A stretch of DNA of 64,000 bases from Azospirillum melinis (GCF_013340935.1 NZ_WHOS01000016.1:1-64000); one strand, 5' to 3'; positions 17,818 through 26,661 are shown, counted from the first letter of the stretch. Made by a program: numbers and translations. The notes: a model not told the origin generated them from the letters alone.

Positions 17818-19146
17818 ATGTCTCCGACGACGCTCAAGACACGCCTGCTGACCGCCGCCGCCGCCATTGCGGTCACCGCGGCGACCGCCTCCACGGCCTT
17901 CGCCGCCGGTTTTGCGTTGAAGGAGCAGAGCGTATCGGGCCAGGGCACCGCCTATGCCGGCGTGACCGCCGGCGGCAACGGCGACGCCAGCTCGATGTTC
18001 TACAATCCGGCGACCATGGGGCTGGTGACGGGGATCGAGGCGGTGCAGACCGCCACCGGCGTCATCGTGAAGTCGAAGGTCGACAGCGCCAGTGCCAACC
18101 GCGCCCGGCGGCTGGGCGGCACCTCGATCAGCGGCAACGCCTCGCCCGGCGACATCGCCCAGGACGCGCTGGTTCCCGCCGGCTACTTCGTCTATTCGAT
18201 CAATGACGATCTGAAGGTCGGCCTGTCGGCCAACGGGCCCTGGGGTCTGGTCACCGATTACGGCGACAGCTGGATCGGCCGCTATCACGGCATCCGTTCC
18301 GACCTGCGCACCTACAATTTCGCGCCGTCGGTGTCCTACCGCATCAACCCGATGATCACGCTGGGCGGCGGCGTCCAGATCCAGTACGCGAAGGCCAAGC
18401 TGTCGCAGTCGTCCGACTTCGGCGCCAGCCGCCTCGGCCGTCCCGGTTCGCTCGACGTGAAGAGCGACGTGACCGGCGACGACTGGGGCTGGGGCTTCAC
18501 GCTCGGCGCCCTGATCGAGCCGGTGAAGGGCACCCGCGTCGGCCTCGCCTACCGCTCGGCGGTGAAGCACACGCTGACCGGCAGCATCTCCTTCACCGGC
18601 CTGCCGGCGCCGCTTGCCGGTGCCCTGCCCGCCCAGAGCGCGAGCGCCGACCTGACCACGCCGGACATCGCCTCCATCGGCCTGTACCACGAGGTCAACG
18701 ACCGCTGGGCGGTGATGGCCGACGTGCAGTGGACCAACTGGTCGCGCTTCCGCGAACTGCGCGTGAACATCGCCAATCCGGCGCTCAACTCCGTGACGGA
18801 AGAGCACTGGAAGGACACTTGGTATTACGCGCTCGGCACCTCCTACAAGGTGACCGACAAGCTGACGCTGCGCGCCGGCGTCGCTTTCGACCAGGGTTCG
18901 GTCGACGTCGAATACCGCACGCCGCGCATTCCGGAGCAGAACCGCTACTGGCTGTCGGCCGGCGCCGGCTATCAGGTCACCGACAATCTGCGCGTCGATG
19001 CCGCCTATTCGCACGTCTTCATCCCGAAGACCTCGGTCGCCCTCACCGACGACCTGACCGGCCCCGAAGCCGGCCGCGGCAACCTGAATGTGGACTACAA
19101 GAGCAGCATCGACCTGATCGGTCTGCAGGCGAAGTTCACGTTCTAA
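17818..19146 (+). CDS. FadL/OmpP1 family outer-membrane porin
   Basis: Outer-membrane beta-barrel of the OmpP1/FadL/TodX family, 442 residues. A signal peptide (residues 1-29, cleaved after ASTAFA) is followed by GFALKEQSVSGQGTAYAG and the family motif DASSMFYNPATMG. The rest alternates amphipathic strands and ends in QAKFTF, with a terminal Phe as in most barrels. FadL proteins carry long-chain fatty acids or aromatic hydrocarbons inward across the outer membrane. The start is fixed by GGGAAGGA before ATG 17818. No fad genes adjoin it. Confidence 0.92.
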   Translation: MSPTTLKTRLLTAAAAIAVTAATASTAFAAGFALKEQSVSGQGTAYAGVTAGGNGDASSMFYNPATMGLVTGIEAVQTATGVIVKSKVDSASANRARRLGGTSISGNASPGDIAQDALVPAGYFVYSINDDLKVGLSANGPWGLVTDYGDSWIGRYHGIRSDLRTYNFAPSVSYRINPMITLGGGVQIQYAKAKLSQSSDFGASRLGRPGSLDVKSDVTGDDWGWGFTLGALIEPVKGTRVGLAYRSAVKHTLTGSISFTGLPAPLAGALPAQSASADLTTPDIASIGLYHEVNDRWAVMADVQWTNWSRFRELRVNIANPALNSVTEEHWKDTWYYALGTSYKVTDKLTLRAGVAFDQGSVDVEYRTPRIPEQNRYWLSAGAGYQVTDNLRVDAAYSHVFIPKTSVALTDDLTGPEAGRGNLNVDYKSSIDLIGLQAKFTF

Positions 19147-19185
19147 GCAGCCCCGACTTCCCGTTCACTCTTCCCGCTCGCTCGC

Positions 19186-19220
19186 AAAGCCCCTCTCCTG
19201 TCACCGGAGAGGGGCTTTTT
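19186..19220 (+). terminator. Terminator after the porin gene
   Basis: AAAGCCCCTCTCC / GGAGAGGGGCTTT with a 7-base loop, ending in five T residues. A strong factor-independent terminator for the porin gene; the converging epmA gene ends just beyond it. Confidence 0.9.
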
Positions 19221-19224
19221 CATG

Positions 19225-20292
19225 TCACACCCCCGCGACCGGCAGCCACAGCACCTGCTCGATGCTCTCGGCGCCGCTGCACAGCATTGCCAGCCGGTCG
19301 AAGCCCATGGCGATCCCGCTGCTCTGCGGCATGCCATGCTCCAGCGCCGCCAGGAAATCCTCGTCAACCGGGAAGCGCTCGCCATAGAGCCGCTCCTTCA
19401 GCGCCATGTCCGCTTCGAAGCGGGCGCGCTGCACCGCCGGATCGGTCAGTTCCCCGAAGGCGTTCGCCAGTTCCAGCCCGCAGGCATACAGCTCGAAGCG
19501 CTCCGCCAGCCGCGGGTCCTCCGGCTTCGGCCGCGACAGCGCCGCCATGCACAGCGGATAGTCGGTCAGCACGCAGGGCACGCCCTCGCCCAGATGCGGC
19601 TCGATCCGGTCGAACATGATGCGGAAGACGATGTCCTCCCAGCGGTCGCCATGATGCGGCGCGATGCCGATGCGCGCCGCCTCCGCTGTCAGGGCGCCAG
19701 GGTCGGGATCGTGGCTGCCGTCATAGGTCGCCATCAGGTCGATGCCGGCATACTCGTGAAACGCCTCGGGCACGGTCAGAATACGCCAGGGCGCGAAGGG
19801 ATCGCAGGTCATGCCGCGGAAGCTGAAACTCCGCCGCCCGCCGGCCTCGGCCCCGGCGCACAGCAGTTCCCGGCAATCGTCGATCAGCGTGCGATAGCCC
19901 TCGCCCGCGCGATACCATTCCAGCATCGAGAATTCCGGCGCGTGCGTCCCCGACCGTTCGCCGTTGCGGTAGACATGCGCCAACTGCCACAGGCGCGGCA
20001 GGCCCGCGACCAGCAGCTTCTTCATGGCGAATTCCGGGCTGGTGTGCAGGTAGAGCGGCCGGCTGTCGTCGGGGTGCGGTCCGCGCAGTTCGGTGGCGAA
20101 GGCCTGGAGATGCGGCTCCATCCCCGGCGACACCTGAAGGGCCGGCGTATCGACCTCGATAAAGGCCAGCGCCTCGAACACGCGGCGGACGGCGTTCAGC
20201 ACCCGGCCGCGCGCCGCCAGATAGGGCCGGCGGCGGGCCAGCGCCTCGGGATGCCAGGGGGGGAGTTCGGCGGATCGGAGGGGGGCGGACAT
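19225..20292 (-). CDS. epmA: EpmA, EF-P lysyltransferase
   Basis: EpmA (PoxA/GenX; 355 residues), a class II lysyl-tRNA synthetase paralogue without the anticodon domain that attaches beta-lysine to elongation factor P. Class II motif 2 is seen in HVYRNGERSGTHAPEFSMLEW and motif 3 in GIAMGFDRLAML; the substrate pocket has GLELANAFGELTD. Length matches EpmA rather than LysS. It is divergent from efp, its substrate gene, 356 bases away. The aminomutase EpmB, needed to make beta-lysine, is not in the window. Confidence 0.94.
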   Translation of the reverse strand: MSAPLRSAELPPWHPEALARRRPYLAARGRVLNAVRRVFEALAFIEVDTPALQVSPGMEPHLQAFATELRGPHPDDSRPLYLHTSPEFAMKKLLVAGLPRLWQLAHVYRNGERSGTHAPEFSMLEWYRAGEGYRTLIDDCRELLCAGAEAGGRRSFSFRGMTCDPFAPWRILTVPEAFHEYAGIDLMATYDGSHDPDPGALTAEAARIGIAPHHGDRWEDIVFRIMFDRIEPHLGEGVPCVLTDYPLCMAALSRPKPEDPRLAERFELYACGLELANAFGELTDPAVQRARFEADMALKERLYGERFPVDEDFLAALEHGMPQSSGIAMGFDRLAMLCSGAESIEQVLWLPVAGV

Positions 20293-20648
20293 GTCGGCGC
20301 GCTCTTGATGGACAGTCGAAAGGGGTGCGGCCGCATCAGAGCATCCACGGCCGGCGTACTCAAGCCGGCTTGGGATTGGTCACAGCCGCTGCCTGTGATA
20401 AACTCCATGTATCGTCGCCGAGCCGCAGGGGCGGGACGGATGGAACGCTGAACAGGGTCGGCAAAAGCGTTTCAAACGTTCCAAACGTCCCATTGCTGGA
20501 GCCGTTCTAAACCCGGCGGGCCGGTTTGGCGAAGAATCACCCGTCAATCGGCGGGATTGCGCGCTGTTACCGCTCCGCGCCGTTGCCTACGGGCGGTCAA
20601 GCTGGTAGGGTCCGCGCCGCCCATATTTCTGGAAGTCATGAGTAAGCC
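20293..20648. other. Divergent intergenic region, epmA/efp
   Basis: 356 bases between divergent epmA and efp, expected to hold both promoters. No conserved frame was seen. A candidate efp promoter is TTGCCT (20583-20588) with TAGGGT 17 bases later (20606-20611), only a partial consensus match. A short direct repeat, GTTTCAAACGTTCCAAACG, lies near 20470-20490. Confidence 0.35.
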
Positions 20649-21215
20649 ATGAAGGTCAATGCCAACACGATGCGCCCCGGCCATGTGCTGGAGCACAACG
20701 GTAAGCTCTGGGTCATCACCAAAACCGCCATCGTGCAGCCTGGCAAGGGCGGCGCCTTCATCCAGCTGGAAATGAAGGACGTTCGCACCGGCAACAAGTC
20801 GACCGAGCGGTTCCGCACCCAGGAGACCGTTGAGCGCGCTCGCCTGGACGAGCATGAGATGACCTTCCTCTTCGCCGAAGGTGACAGCTTCACCTTCATG
20901 GACAAGGAAACGTTCGAGCAGGTCGCCATCCCGCGCGACATCATCGGCGACCCGGCCGTCTTCCTGCAGGACGGCATGGAAGTCACGGTGCAGAGCCATG
21001 AAGGCTCGCCGCTGGGCGTCGAGATCCCCGGCAAGGTCACGCTGCTGATCACCGAGTCCGACCCGGTGGTGAAGGGCCAGACGGCCTCTTCGTCCTACAA
21101 GCCGGCCAAGCTGGAGAACGGCGTGTCGATCCTGGTTCCGCCGCACATCGAGGCCGGGACCCGCGTCGTCGTCGATACCGCCAGCGGCGAATACGTCGAG
21201 CGCGCCAAGGACTGA
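20649..21215 (+). CDS. efp: Elongation factor P
   Basis: Elongation factor P, 188 residues, with the KOW-like N-terminal domain and two OB domains. It binds ribosomes stalled on polyproline and stimulates peptide bond formation. The modified lysine sits at the loop tip in IVQPGKGGAF (Lys33), matching the E. coli type modified by EpmA. The C-terminal signature has GVSILVPPHIEAGTRVVVDT. The gene for the modifying enzyme is divergent next to it. It is followed by a terminator-like hairpin. Confidence 0.97.
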   Translation: MKVNANTMRPGHVLEHNGKLWVITKTAIVQPGKGGAFIQLEMKDVRTGNKSTERFRTQETVERARLDEHEMTFLFAEGDSFTFMDKETFEQVAIPRDIIGDPAVFLQDGMEVTVQSHEGSPLGVEIPGKVTLLITESDPVVKGQTASSSYKPAKLENGVSILVPPHIEAGTRVVVDTASGEYVERAKD

Positions 21216-21240
21216 TCCTTTCCAAGGTCCGTCCTGCCAT

Positions 21241-21280
21241 CACCGGTCTTCGCCATGCGCGGAGGCCGGTGTATTGTTTT
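21241..21280 (+). terminator. Probable terminator after efp
   Basis: CACCGGTCTTCGC and GCGGAGGCCGGTG pair over 13 positions when G-U pairs are allowed, with a 5-base loop CATGC. TATTGTTTTC follows. It fits a factor-independent terminator of efp, 25 bases after its stop codon. Confidence 0.65.
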
Positions 21281-21316
21281 CTGGTTCCTGCTGCACGAAA
21301 CGGTACACCAACACCC

Positions 21317-22114
21317 ATGGCCACCCGCTCCGCTCTCATCAACGTCATGGTCCGCGCCGCCGAAAAGGCCGCCCGGGGTCTCGTCCGCGACTTCGGCGAG
21401 GTCGAACACCTCCAGGTGTCGCGCAAGGGGCCCGCGGACTTCGTGTCCGCCGCCGACCTGAAGGCCGAACGCACCCTGCGCGAGGAATTGCAGAAGGCGC
21501 GGCCCGAATTCGGTTTCCTGATGGAGGAGAGCGGCGCGTCCAAGGGCAGCGATGCCGAGGCGCGCTGGATCGTCGATCCGCTCGACGGCACCACCAATTT
21601 CCTGCACGGCCTGCCGCACTGGGCGATCTCCATCGGTGCCGAGCGCAACGGCGAGATCGTCGCCGGCGTGATCTACGCCCCCATCGGCGACCAGCTGTTC
21701 TGGGCCGAGAAGGGCGTCGGCGCCTACGTCAACCACACCCGCCTGCGCGTGTCCGAACGCCGCCGGCTGGAGGATTGCGTGATCGCCACCGGCATCCCGT
21801 TCAAGGGCCGCGGCGACCACGCCACCTTCCTGAAGGAACAGGAAGCGGTGATGAAGGAGGTCGCGGGCATCCGCCGCTTCGGCGCCGCCTCGCTCGACCT
21901 CGCCTACACCGCCGCCGGCCGATTCGACGCCTACTGGGAACGCGGCCTGGCTCCCTGGGACTGCGCGGCCGGCGTGCTGATGGTCACCGAGGCCGGCGGT
22001 TTCGTCGGCGAGATCGAGGGCGGCCGCAACCCGGTCTTCACCGGCAACGTCCTGGCGGCCAACAGCCACCTCCAGGTCCCGGTTTCCCGCCTGTTGAAGT
22101 CCGCCAAGGGCTGA
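21317..22114 (+). CDS. suhB: Inositol monophosphatase (SuhB type)
   Basis: Inositol-1-monophosphatase family protein, 265 residues from MATRSALINVMVRAA. Metal-binding motifs are present: EES in FLMEESGA, WIVDPLDGTTNFLHGLP, and WERGLAPWDCAAGVLMVTEAGG near the C-terminus. It removes phosphate from inositol or related phosphates; the E. coli homologue SuhB also acts in ribosomal RNA antitermination with Nus factors. The start follows the usual family N-terminus; upstream in-frame codons overlap the efp terminator and are not used. Confidence 0.94.
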   Translation: MATRSALINVMVRAAEKAARGLVRDFGEVEHLQVSRKGPADFVSAADLKAERTLREELQKARPEFGFLMEESGASKGSDAEARWIVDPLDGTTNFLHGLPHWAISIGAERNGEIVAGVIYAPIGDQLFWAEKGVGAYVNHTRLRVSERRRLEDCVIATGIPFKGRGDHATFLKEQEAVMKEVAGIRRFGAASLDLAYTAAGRFDAYWERGLAPWDCAAGVLMVTEAGGFVGEIEGGRNPVFTGNVLAANSHLQVPVSRLLKSAKG

Positions 22115-22229
22115 CCTCCGGCCCGCCCGTCCGCCGCCCTCCCGAACGGAGACGGCGGATGAGCGGTTGTGGCTGGAGCGATCGATAGGCTATGGTTTGC
22201 GGGACAAAGGTTTAACGGGACACATCGTT

Positions 22230-23009
22230 TTGCGCCGCTGGGGACACGCCGACCGCAAGCACCTTGCCGCCGCCGCTCTGTGCGCGGTCTGGACGCTCTC
22301 TCCGGCTGCCCTGTCGGTGGCTGCCCCGGCCACCAGCGCCGCCGCGACGCCTGCCGGCCTGACGCTGGAGAATGCGGTTCCCCTGTCGGTCCCGCCGCGC
22401 CCCAGCCTGCGCACGCCGCCGCCGGTCAAGGCGCCGCCGCGCCTCACCCTGCCGCAGCCGCTCGAAGCCCCGCCGCCGCCTGCATTGACCGAAGGCCCGG
22501 CCCAGCCGGCTCCGCGCTCCACCACCGCCCGCACCCAACTTCCGGCCGCCGTTCCTGCCCAGCCGCAACAACCCACTGCGCAGGGGACGCCCGCCGCTCC
22601 GGCTCCCGTCACTCCGGCTCCGGTCACGCCGCGGACCGACACGGCGGCACTACCCCCTCCCCCAGAGGCGGCACCTCCGGCGGCTAGCCTGCCACCTTCG
22701 AGCGTTTTGAGCCTTGTGTTCCCGGCCGATGCCACCAATCTGCCGGATGCGGCGGACGCCGTGGTCGACCGGATCGTCGAGCGGTTGCGCGCCAGCGACA
22801 CCGCAAGGCTCCAGCTTCGCTCCTATGCCAGCGGCACGCCGGATACGGCGCGCGAGGCGCGGCAGCGGGCGCTGGCCCGGGCGCTGGCATTGCGCGAGCG
22901 GCTGACCGCTTTCGGGATCCGCAGCACCCGCGTCGATGTCCGTGCGCTGGGCCTGGACGAGGGCGGTGGGGTTCCCGACCGCATCGACGCCGTCTTTCTG
23001 AACGAGTAG
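22230..23009 (+). CDS. Exported proline-rich protein with OmpA-like end
   Basis: A probably exported protein of about 259 residues. A basic start and hydrophobic stretch (HLAAAALCAVWTLSPAALSV) resemble a signal peptide. Residues about 45-165 are very rich in Pro, Ala and Thr and probably span the periplasm. The last 100 residues (VLSLVFPADATNLPDAADAV, then VVDRIVERLRA to RVDVRALG) resemble a degenerate OmpA-like peptidoglycan-binding domain. No ATG precedes the signal peptide; TTG 22230 with ACGGGA before it is my best choice, and in-frame TTG 22167 is possible. It precedes the two motor-like genes in the same direction. Confidence 0.7.
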   Translation: MRRWGHADRKHLAAAALCAVWTLSPAALSVAAPATSAAATPAGLTLENAVPLSVPPRPSLRTPPPVKAPPRLTLPQPLEAPPPPALTEGPAQPAPRSTTARTQLPAAVPAQPQQPTAQGTPAAPAPVTPAPVTPRTDTAALPPPPEAAPPAASLPPSSVLSLVFPADATNLPDAADAVVDRIVERLRASDTARLQLRSYASGTPDTAREARQRALARALALRERLTAFGIRSTRVDVRALGLDEGGGVPDRIDAVFLNE

Positions 23010-23105
23010 CGCCCACATCGTGCGCGAGGTCTGATCGGAACACCCCTTCGGAGCATCATGACCGCCATAATCCCGACGACCCGACCGCAGGAGGTATCCG
23101 CCCTC

Positions 23106-24251
23106 ATGACACGCCCGGAGCGGTTCCTGACCCGGATGATCCTGTTCCTGGTCGTGGTCTGCGCGGTGACCGGCCTGCTGTTCCCCGCCTTGCGCTCGGC
23201 CTTCCTCAACAACGCGCCGCTGAACGGCGTGATCCTGGCGACCTTGCTCGCCGGTATCGCCTTCATCTTCCGGCAGGTCCTGATGCTCCGCCCCGAAGTG
23301 GCGTGGCTGGAGCAGTACCAGAGCGGCGTCGCTCCGGCCTCCCTGCAGGAGCCGGTGCTGCTGGCGCCGATGGCACGCATGCTGGGCGAGCGGCGCGGCC
23401 GGCTGACCCTGTCGGCCCTGTCGATGCGCTCGATGCTGGATGGCATCGCCTCCCGCCTCGACGAATCGCGGGAGCTGTCGCGCTATCTGATCGGCCTGCT
23501 GATCTTCCTCGGCCTGCTCGGCACCTTCTGGGGCCTGCTGCACACCGTGCAGTCGGTGGGCGGCGTCATCGGCAGCCTGTCGGTGCAGGGCGGCGACGTC
23601 GGCAGCATGTTCTCCCGGCTGCAACAGGGGCTGGAAGCGCCGCTGGTCGGCATGGGCACCGCCTTCTCCTCCTCGCTGTTCGGTCTGGCCGGGTCGCTGG
23701 TGCTGGGCTTCCTCGAACTCCAGGCCAGCCAGGCCCACAACCGCTTCTTCCAGGATCTGGAGGACTGGCTCTCCAGCGCCACCCGCCTCTCGAGCGGGGC
23801 TGCCGGCGGGCTCGAGTCGGGCGACCATGCCGCGTCGGCCTATCTGACCGCCCTGCTGGAGCAGACCGCCGAGAACCTCGATTCGCTCCAGCGCACCGTC
23901 GCCACCGCCGAAGAGGGCCGGCGCGCCGCCAACGCCAATTTGATGGCGCTGACCGAGCGGCTGTCGAGCCTGACCGACCATATGCGGGCCGAACAGCAGC
24001 TTCTCCTGCGCCTTGGCGAGAACCAGCTGGAGGTGAAGGGGCTGCTCGACCGGCTGGCGGAGAATTCCGGCGCCGGCTTTGACGACGCCTCGCGCCAGCA
24101 TCTGCGCAACATGGACATCTACCTCGCCCGTATCGTCGAGGAATCCTCCAACGGCCGGGTCCAGGCGGTGCAAGAGATCCGCAGCGAGATCAAGCTGCTG
24201 GCCCGCACCATCGCCGCGCTTGCCGAAGAAGCCGACCAGCAGCCGCGCTGA
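23106..24251 (+). CDS. MotA/TolQ/ExbB-like channel protein with coiled tail
   Basis: A 381-residue inner-membrane protein with four membrane helices: MILFLVVVCAVTGLLFPAL, GVILATLLAGIAFIFRQV, LIGLLIFLGLLGTFWGLLHTV and FSSSLFGLAGSLVLGFLEL. The third and fourth match the MotA/TolQ/ExbB proton-channel pair. The C-terminal 160 residues are helical and coiled (SLQRTVATAEEGRRAANANL onward), unlike flagellar MotA. I start at 23106, which has AGGAGG 11 bases upstream; ATG 23058 would add 16 residues. The gene is followed 36 bases later by a MotB-like partner, so the pair probably forms an ion-driven stator-like complex. Its function is unknown. Confidence 0.85.
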   Translation: MTRPERFLTRMILFLVVVCAVTGLLFPALRSAFLNNAPLNGVILATLLAGIAFIFRQVLMLRPEVAWLEQYQSGVAPASLQEPVLLAPMARMLGERRGRLTLSALSMRSMLDGIASRLDESRELSRYLIGLLIFLGLLGTFWGLLHTVQSVGGVIGSLSVQGGDVGSMFSRLQQGLEAPLVGMGTAFSSSLFGLAGSLVLGFLELQASQAHNRFFQDLEDWLSSATRLSSGAAGGLESGDHAASAYLTALLEQTAENLDSLQRTVATAEEGRRAANANLMALTERLSSLTDHMRAEQQLLLRLGENQLEVKGLLDRLAENSGAGFDDASRQHLRNMDIYLARIVEESSNGRVQAVQEIRSEIKLLARTIAALAEEADQQPR

Positions 24252-24287
24252 TACCCAGACCACCATAGGCCAACGCCGGGAGCACCC

Positions 24288-25682
24288 ATGGCCAGCATCA
24301 GCCGCCGCAACGGCCACCGCGACGCCAGCGCATGGCCCGGCTGGGTCGACGCCCTGTCGTCGCTGGTGATGGTCGTCATCTTCCTGCTGATGGTCTTCGT
24401 CGTGGCGCAGTTCTATCTCGCCACCGCCCTGACCGGCCGTGACGAGCAGCTGACCGCGCTGAACCACAAGATCGCGGAGATGAACGACCTGCTGGCGATG
24501 GAGCGCGACGCCAACGCCGACCTGCGCGTCAACATCACCCAGCTGTCGACCGAGCTTCAGACCTCGGTCACCACCCGTGACGACATGACCCTGAAGCTGA
24601 GTCAGGTTCAGGAGGACCGCGACCGCACAGCCCGCACGCTGGAGGAACTCCAGCGCAACGTCCGTGTCGACCGCGAGACGCTGGATCTCAAGCTGAAGGA
24701 AATCCTCAGCCTCCAGGCCGACATCAAGGCCCTGCGCGATGCCCGGCAGAAGCTGGAAGGCGAACTGGCCGCCGCCATGGCCGCGACCAAGCTGACCGAA
24801 CAGCAGCGCCAGGCCCTGTTGGCCGAGCTTGGCACCACCCGCGACCGGGCCAAGGCCCTGGAATCGGAGCTGGCATCGGCCACCGAGAAGACGATGCTGG
24901 CACAGAAGGAGATCGACCAGCGCGACATCCGCCTGAAGGGGCTGGAGTCGCAGTTGGCCGGCAGCCGCACCCAGGCGCAAAAGGATCTGGAGCAGCGCGA
25001 TCTGCGCATCCGCGATCTGATGGCCTCCCTGACCGGCGAACAGGCGGAGGGCACCAAGAGCAAGCAGCAGATCGACCTGCTGAACCAGCAGCTGCTGGCG
25101 CTCCGCGACCAGCTCGCCCGCATCGGGGCGGCGCTGGAGACGTCGGAGAAGGCGTCGGCGGAACAGAAGGTGCAGATCGCCGAATTGGGCGCCCGGCTCA
25201 ATCAGGCGCTCGCCGCCAAGGTCCAGGACCTCGCCCGCTACAAGTCGGAGTTCTTCGGCCGCGTCCGCGAGGCGCTGGGCAGCCGGCCGGACGTACGGAT
25301 CGTCGGCGACCGCTTCGTCTTCCAATCGGAATTGCTGTTCCCGTCCGGGTCCGCCACGCTGGAGGAGGCCGGCAAACAGCGGCTGGCCGATCTCGCCCGC
25401 ACCCTGATCGAAATCGGCAAGGCGATTCCTTCCGACATCAACTGGGTCCTGCGGGTGGACGGCCATACCGACATCAAGCCGGTGCGTTTCCAGTTCGCCT
25501 CCAACTGGGAACTGTCCTCGGCCCGCGCGCTGTCGGTGGTCAAGTTCCTGATCGACCAGGGCATCCCGGCGGAGCGGCTGGCTGCGGCCGCCTTCGGCGA
25601 GTTCCAGCCCATCGACCCCGGCACCTCGGACGAGGCGCTGGCGAAGAACCGCCGCATCGAGATCAAGTTGGACCAGCGCTGA
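24288..25682 (+). CDS. MotB-like protein: membrane helix, coiled coil, OmpA domain
   Basis: A 464-residue protein. Residues 22-45 form one membrane helix (PGWVDALSSLVMVVIFLLMV) with Asp21 at its start, where MotB, TolR and ExbD carry the proton-binding aspartate. Residues about 60-320 are a long coiled coil rich in Glu, Gln, Leu and Arg. Residues 340-464 are an OmpA/MotB peptidoglycan-binding domain (LLFPSGSATLEEAG, RVDGHTDIKPV, WELSSARALSVVKFL, KNRRIEIKL). It should anchor to the cell wall while coupled to the MotA-like channel encoded just upstream. The layout matches ZorB of Zorya systems, but ZorC and ZorD are absent. Confidence 0.88.
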   Translation: MASISRRNGHRDASAWPGWVDALSSLVMVVIFLLMVFVVAQFYLATALTGRDEQLTALNHKIAEMNDLLAMERDANADLRVNITQLSTELQTSVTTRDDMTLKLSQVQEDRDRTARTLEELQRNVRVDRETLDLKLKEILSLQADIKALRDARQKLEGELAAAMAATKLTEQQRQALLAELGTTRDRAKALESELASATEKTMLAQKEIDQRDIRLKGLESQLAGSRTQAQKDLEQRDLRIRDLMASLTGEQAEGTKSKQQIDLLNQQLLALRDQLARIGAALETSEKASAEQKVQIAELGARLNQALAAKVQDLARYKSEFFGRVREALGSRPDVRIVGDRFVFQSELLFPSGSATLEEAGKQRLADLARTLIEIGKAIPSDINWVLRVDGHTDIKPVRFQFASNWELSSARALSVVKFLIDQGIPAERLAAAAFGEFQPIDPGTSDEALAKNRRIEIKLDQR

Positions 25683-25750
25683 GCGGAACCCCGCCGCGCG
25701 GCTGGCTGTTTTCCTTCCATCGACGCTCTTGTCGACATGAGGAATCAGCC

Positions 25751-26020
25751 ATGATGAAGACTGTCTTTGCTGCCCTTTCGGTCGCGGTCCTGGCCGGCGG
25801 CATCGCCGCCCTGCCGCACCCGGCCGAGGCGAAGGGATGCGTGAAGGGTGCGGCCGTCGGCGGCGTCGCCGGCCATATGGTCGGGTCGGGCCATGGGGTT
25901 GCCGGCGCCGCGCTCGGCTGCGCGGTCGGCCATCACGAAGCCAAGAAGAAGGACGAGGCCGCCAAGAAGCAGGCTGACCAGCAGCAGGACCAGCACGGAA
26001 ACAACCAGCCGCCGAAGTGA
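25751..26020 (+). CDS. Small exported glycine-rich protein
   Basis: An 89-residue protein with a signal peptide (MMKTVFAALSVAVLAGGIAA, probable cleavage near HPAEA-KG), a glycine-rich segment (GAAVGGVAGHMVGSGHGVAGAALGCAVGHH) resembling glycine-zipper proteins, and a charged, Gln-rich tail. GAGGAA lies before the ATG. No specific function is known; glycine-zipper proteins are often envelope-associated. It follows the MotB-like gene by 68 bases and could belong to the same unit. Confidence 0.75.
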   Translation: MMKTVFAALSVAVLAGGIAALPHPAEAKGCVKGAAVGGVAGHMVGSGHGVAGAALGCAVGHHEAKKKDEAAKKQADQQQDQHGNNQPPK

Positions 26021-26070
26021 GCGCTGCCGAGCGGGATGGCCAAGCGGGATGGAGCGGCTACGGGCCCAGT

Positions 26071-26661
26071 CTAGGCCTGCCACTCCTCCCGCAGGATGGC
26101 GTAGAGGACATGGTCGCGCCATGCGCCGTCGATGCGCAGGTAACCGCGGGCATAGCCTTCGTGGGAAAACCCGACCTTTTCCAGAAGGCCGCGGCTCGGC
26201 AGGTTGGTCGGCAGGCAGGCGGCCTCGACCCGGTGCAGGCCGAGCTGGCCGAAGGCGAATTCCAGGGCCAGCCGGGTGCCGCCGGAGACATAGCCGTTGC
26301 GGGCGTAGGGCTGCCCGGCCCAATAGCCGAGCGTCCCCATCTGCGCCACGCCGCGGCGGATGTTGGTGAGGCCGAGCCCGCCGACCAGCGCGTCGGTCCC
26401 CCGATCGAAGATCAGGAAGCTGTAGCCGAGGTCGTCCCGCCATTCCTGCGCCTGCCGCCGCAGCCGCCGGGCGAAGGCGGTGCGCGTCAGGGCATCGGCC
26501 GGCCATGTGGGTTCCCACGGCGTCAGGAATCCGCGCGAGGTCGCACGAAGATCTGCCCACTCCCGCCAGTCGCGGGGCAGCGGCGGCCGGATGTAGCAAT
26601 GCGGTCCGTCCAGCCGGATCGCCGGGGGGCCGATGAGGCCGCTGCCGAGGAGGCGGATCAT
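26071..26661 (-). CDS. GNAT family N-acetyltransferase (RimJ/RimL type)
   Basis: GNAT acetyltransferase of the RimJ/RimL subfamily, 196 residues. It has the motifs expected of that group: SFLIFDRGTDALVGGLGLTNIRRG, GTLGYWAGQPYARNGYVSGG with the acetyl-CoA loop, and LHRVEAACLPTNLPSRGLLEKVGF. RimJ/RimL enzymes acetylate the N-terminus of ribosomal proteins, but related enzymes modify other substrates. It lies downstream of the M16 peptidase gene, from which it is separated by a dispersed repeat. Confidence 0.92.
   Translation of the reverse strand: MIRLLGSGLIGPPAIRLDGPHCYIRPPLPRDWREWADLRATSRGFLTPWEPTWPADALTRTAFARRLRRQAQEWRDDLGYSFLIFDRGTDALVGGLGLTNIRRGVAQMGTLGYWAGQPYARNGYVSGGTRLALEFAFGQLGLHRVEAACLPTNLPSRGLLEKVGFSHEGYARGYLRIDGAWRDHVLYAILREEWQA

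Noticed and set aside
22650..25466. Minus-strand open frame of about 940 codons
   Set aside because: Antisense to the three envelope-module genes, which have clear membrane helices and domains.
22230..26020. Full Zorya anti-phage system
   Set aside because: Only the ZorA/ZorB-like pair is present; no ZorC, ZorD or other helicase/nuclease adjoins, and the context is housekeeping.
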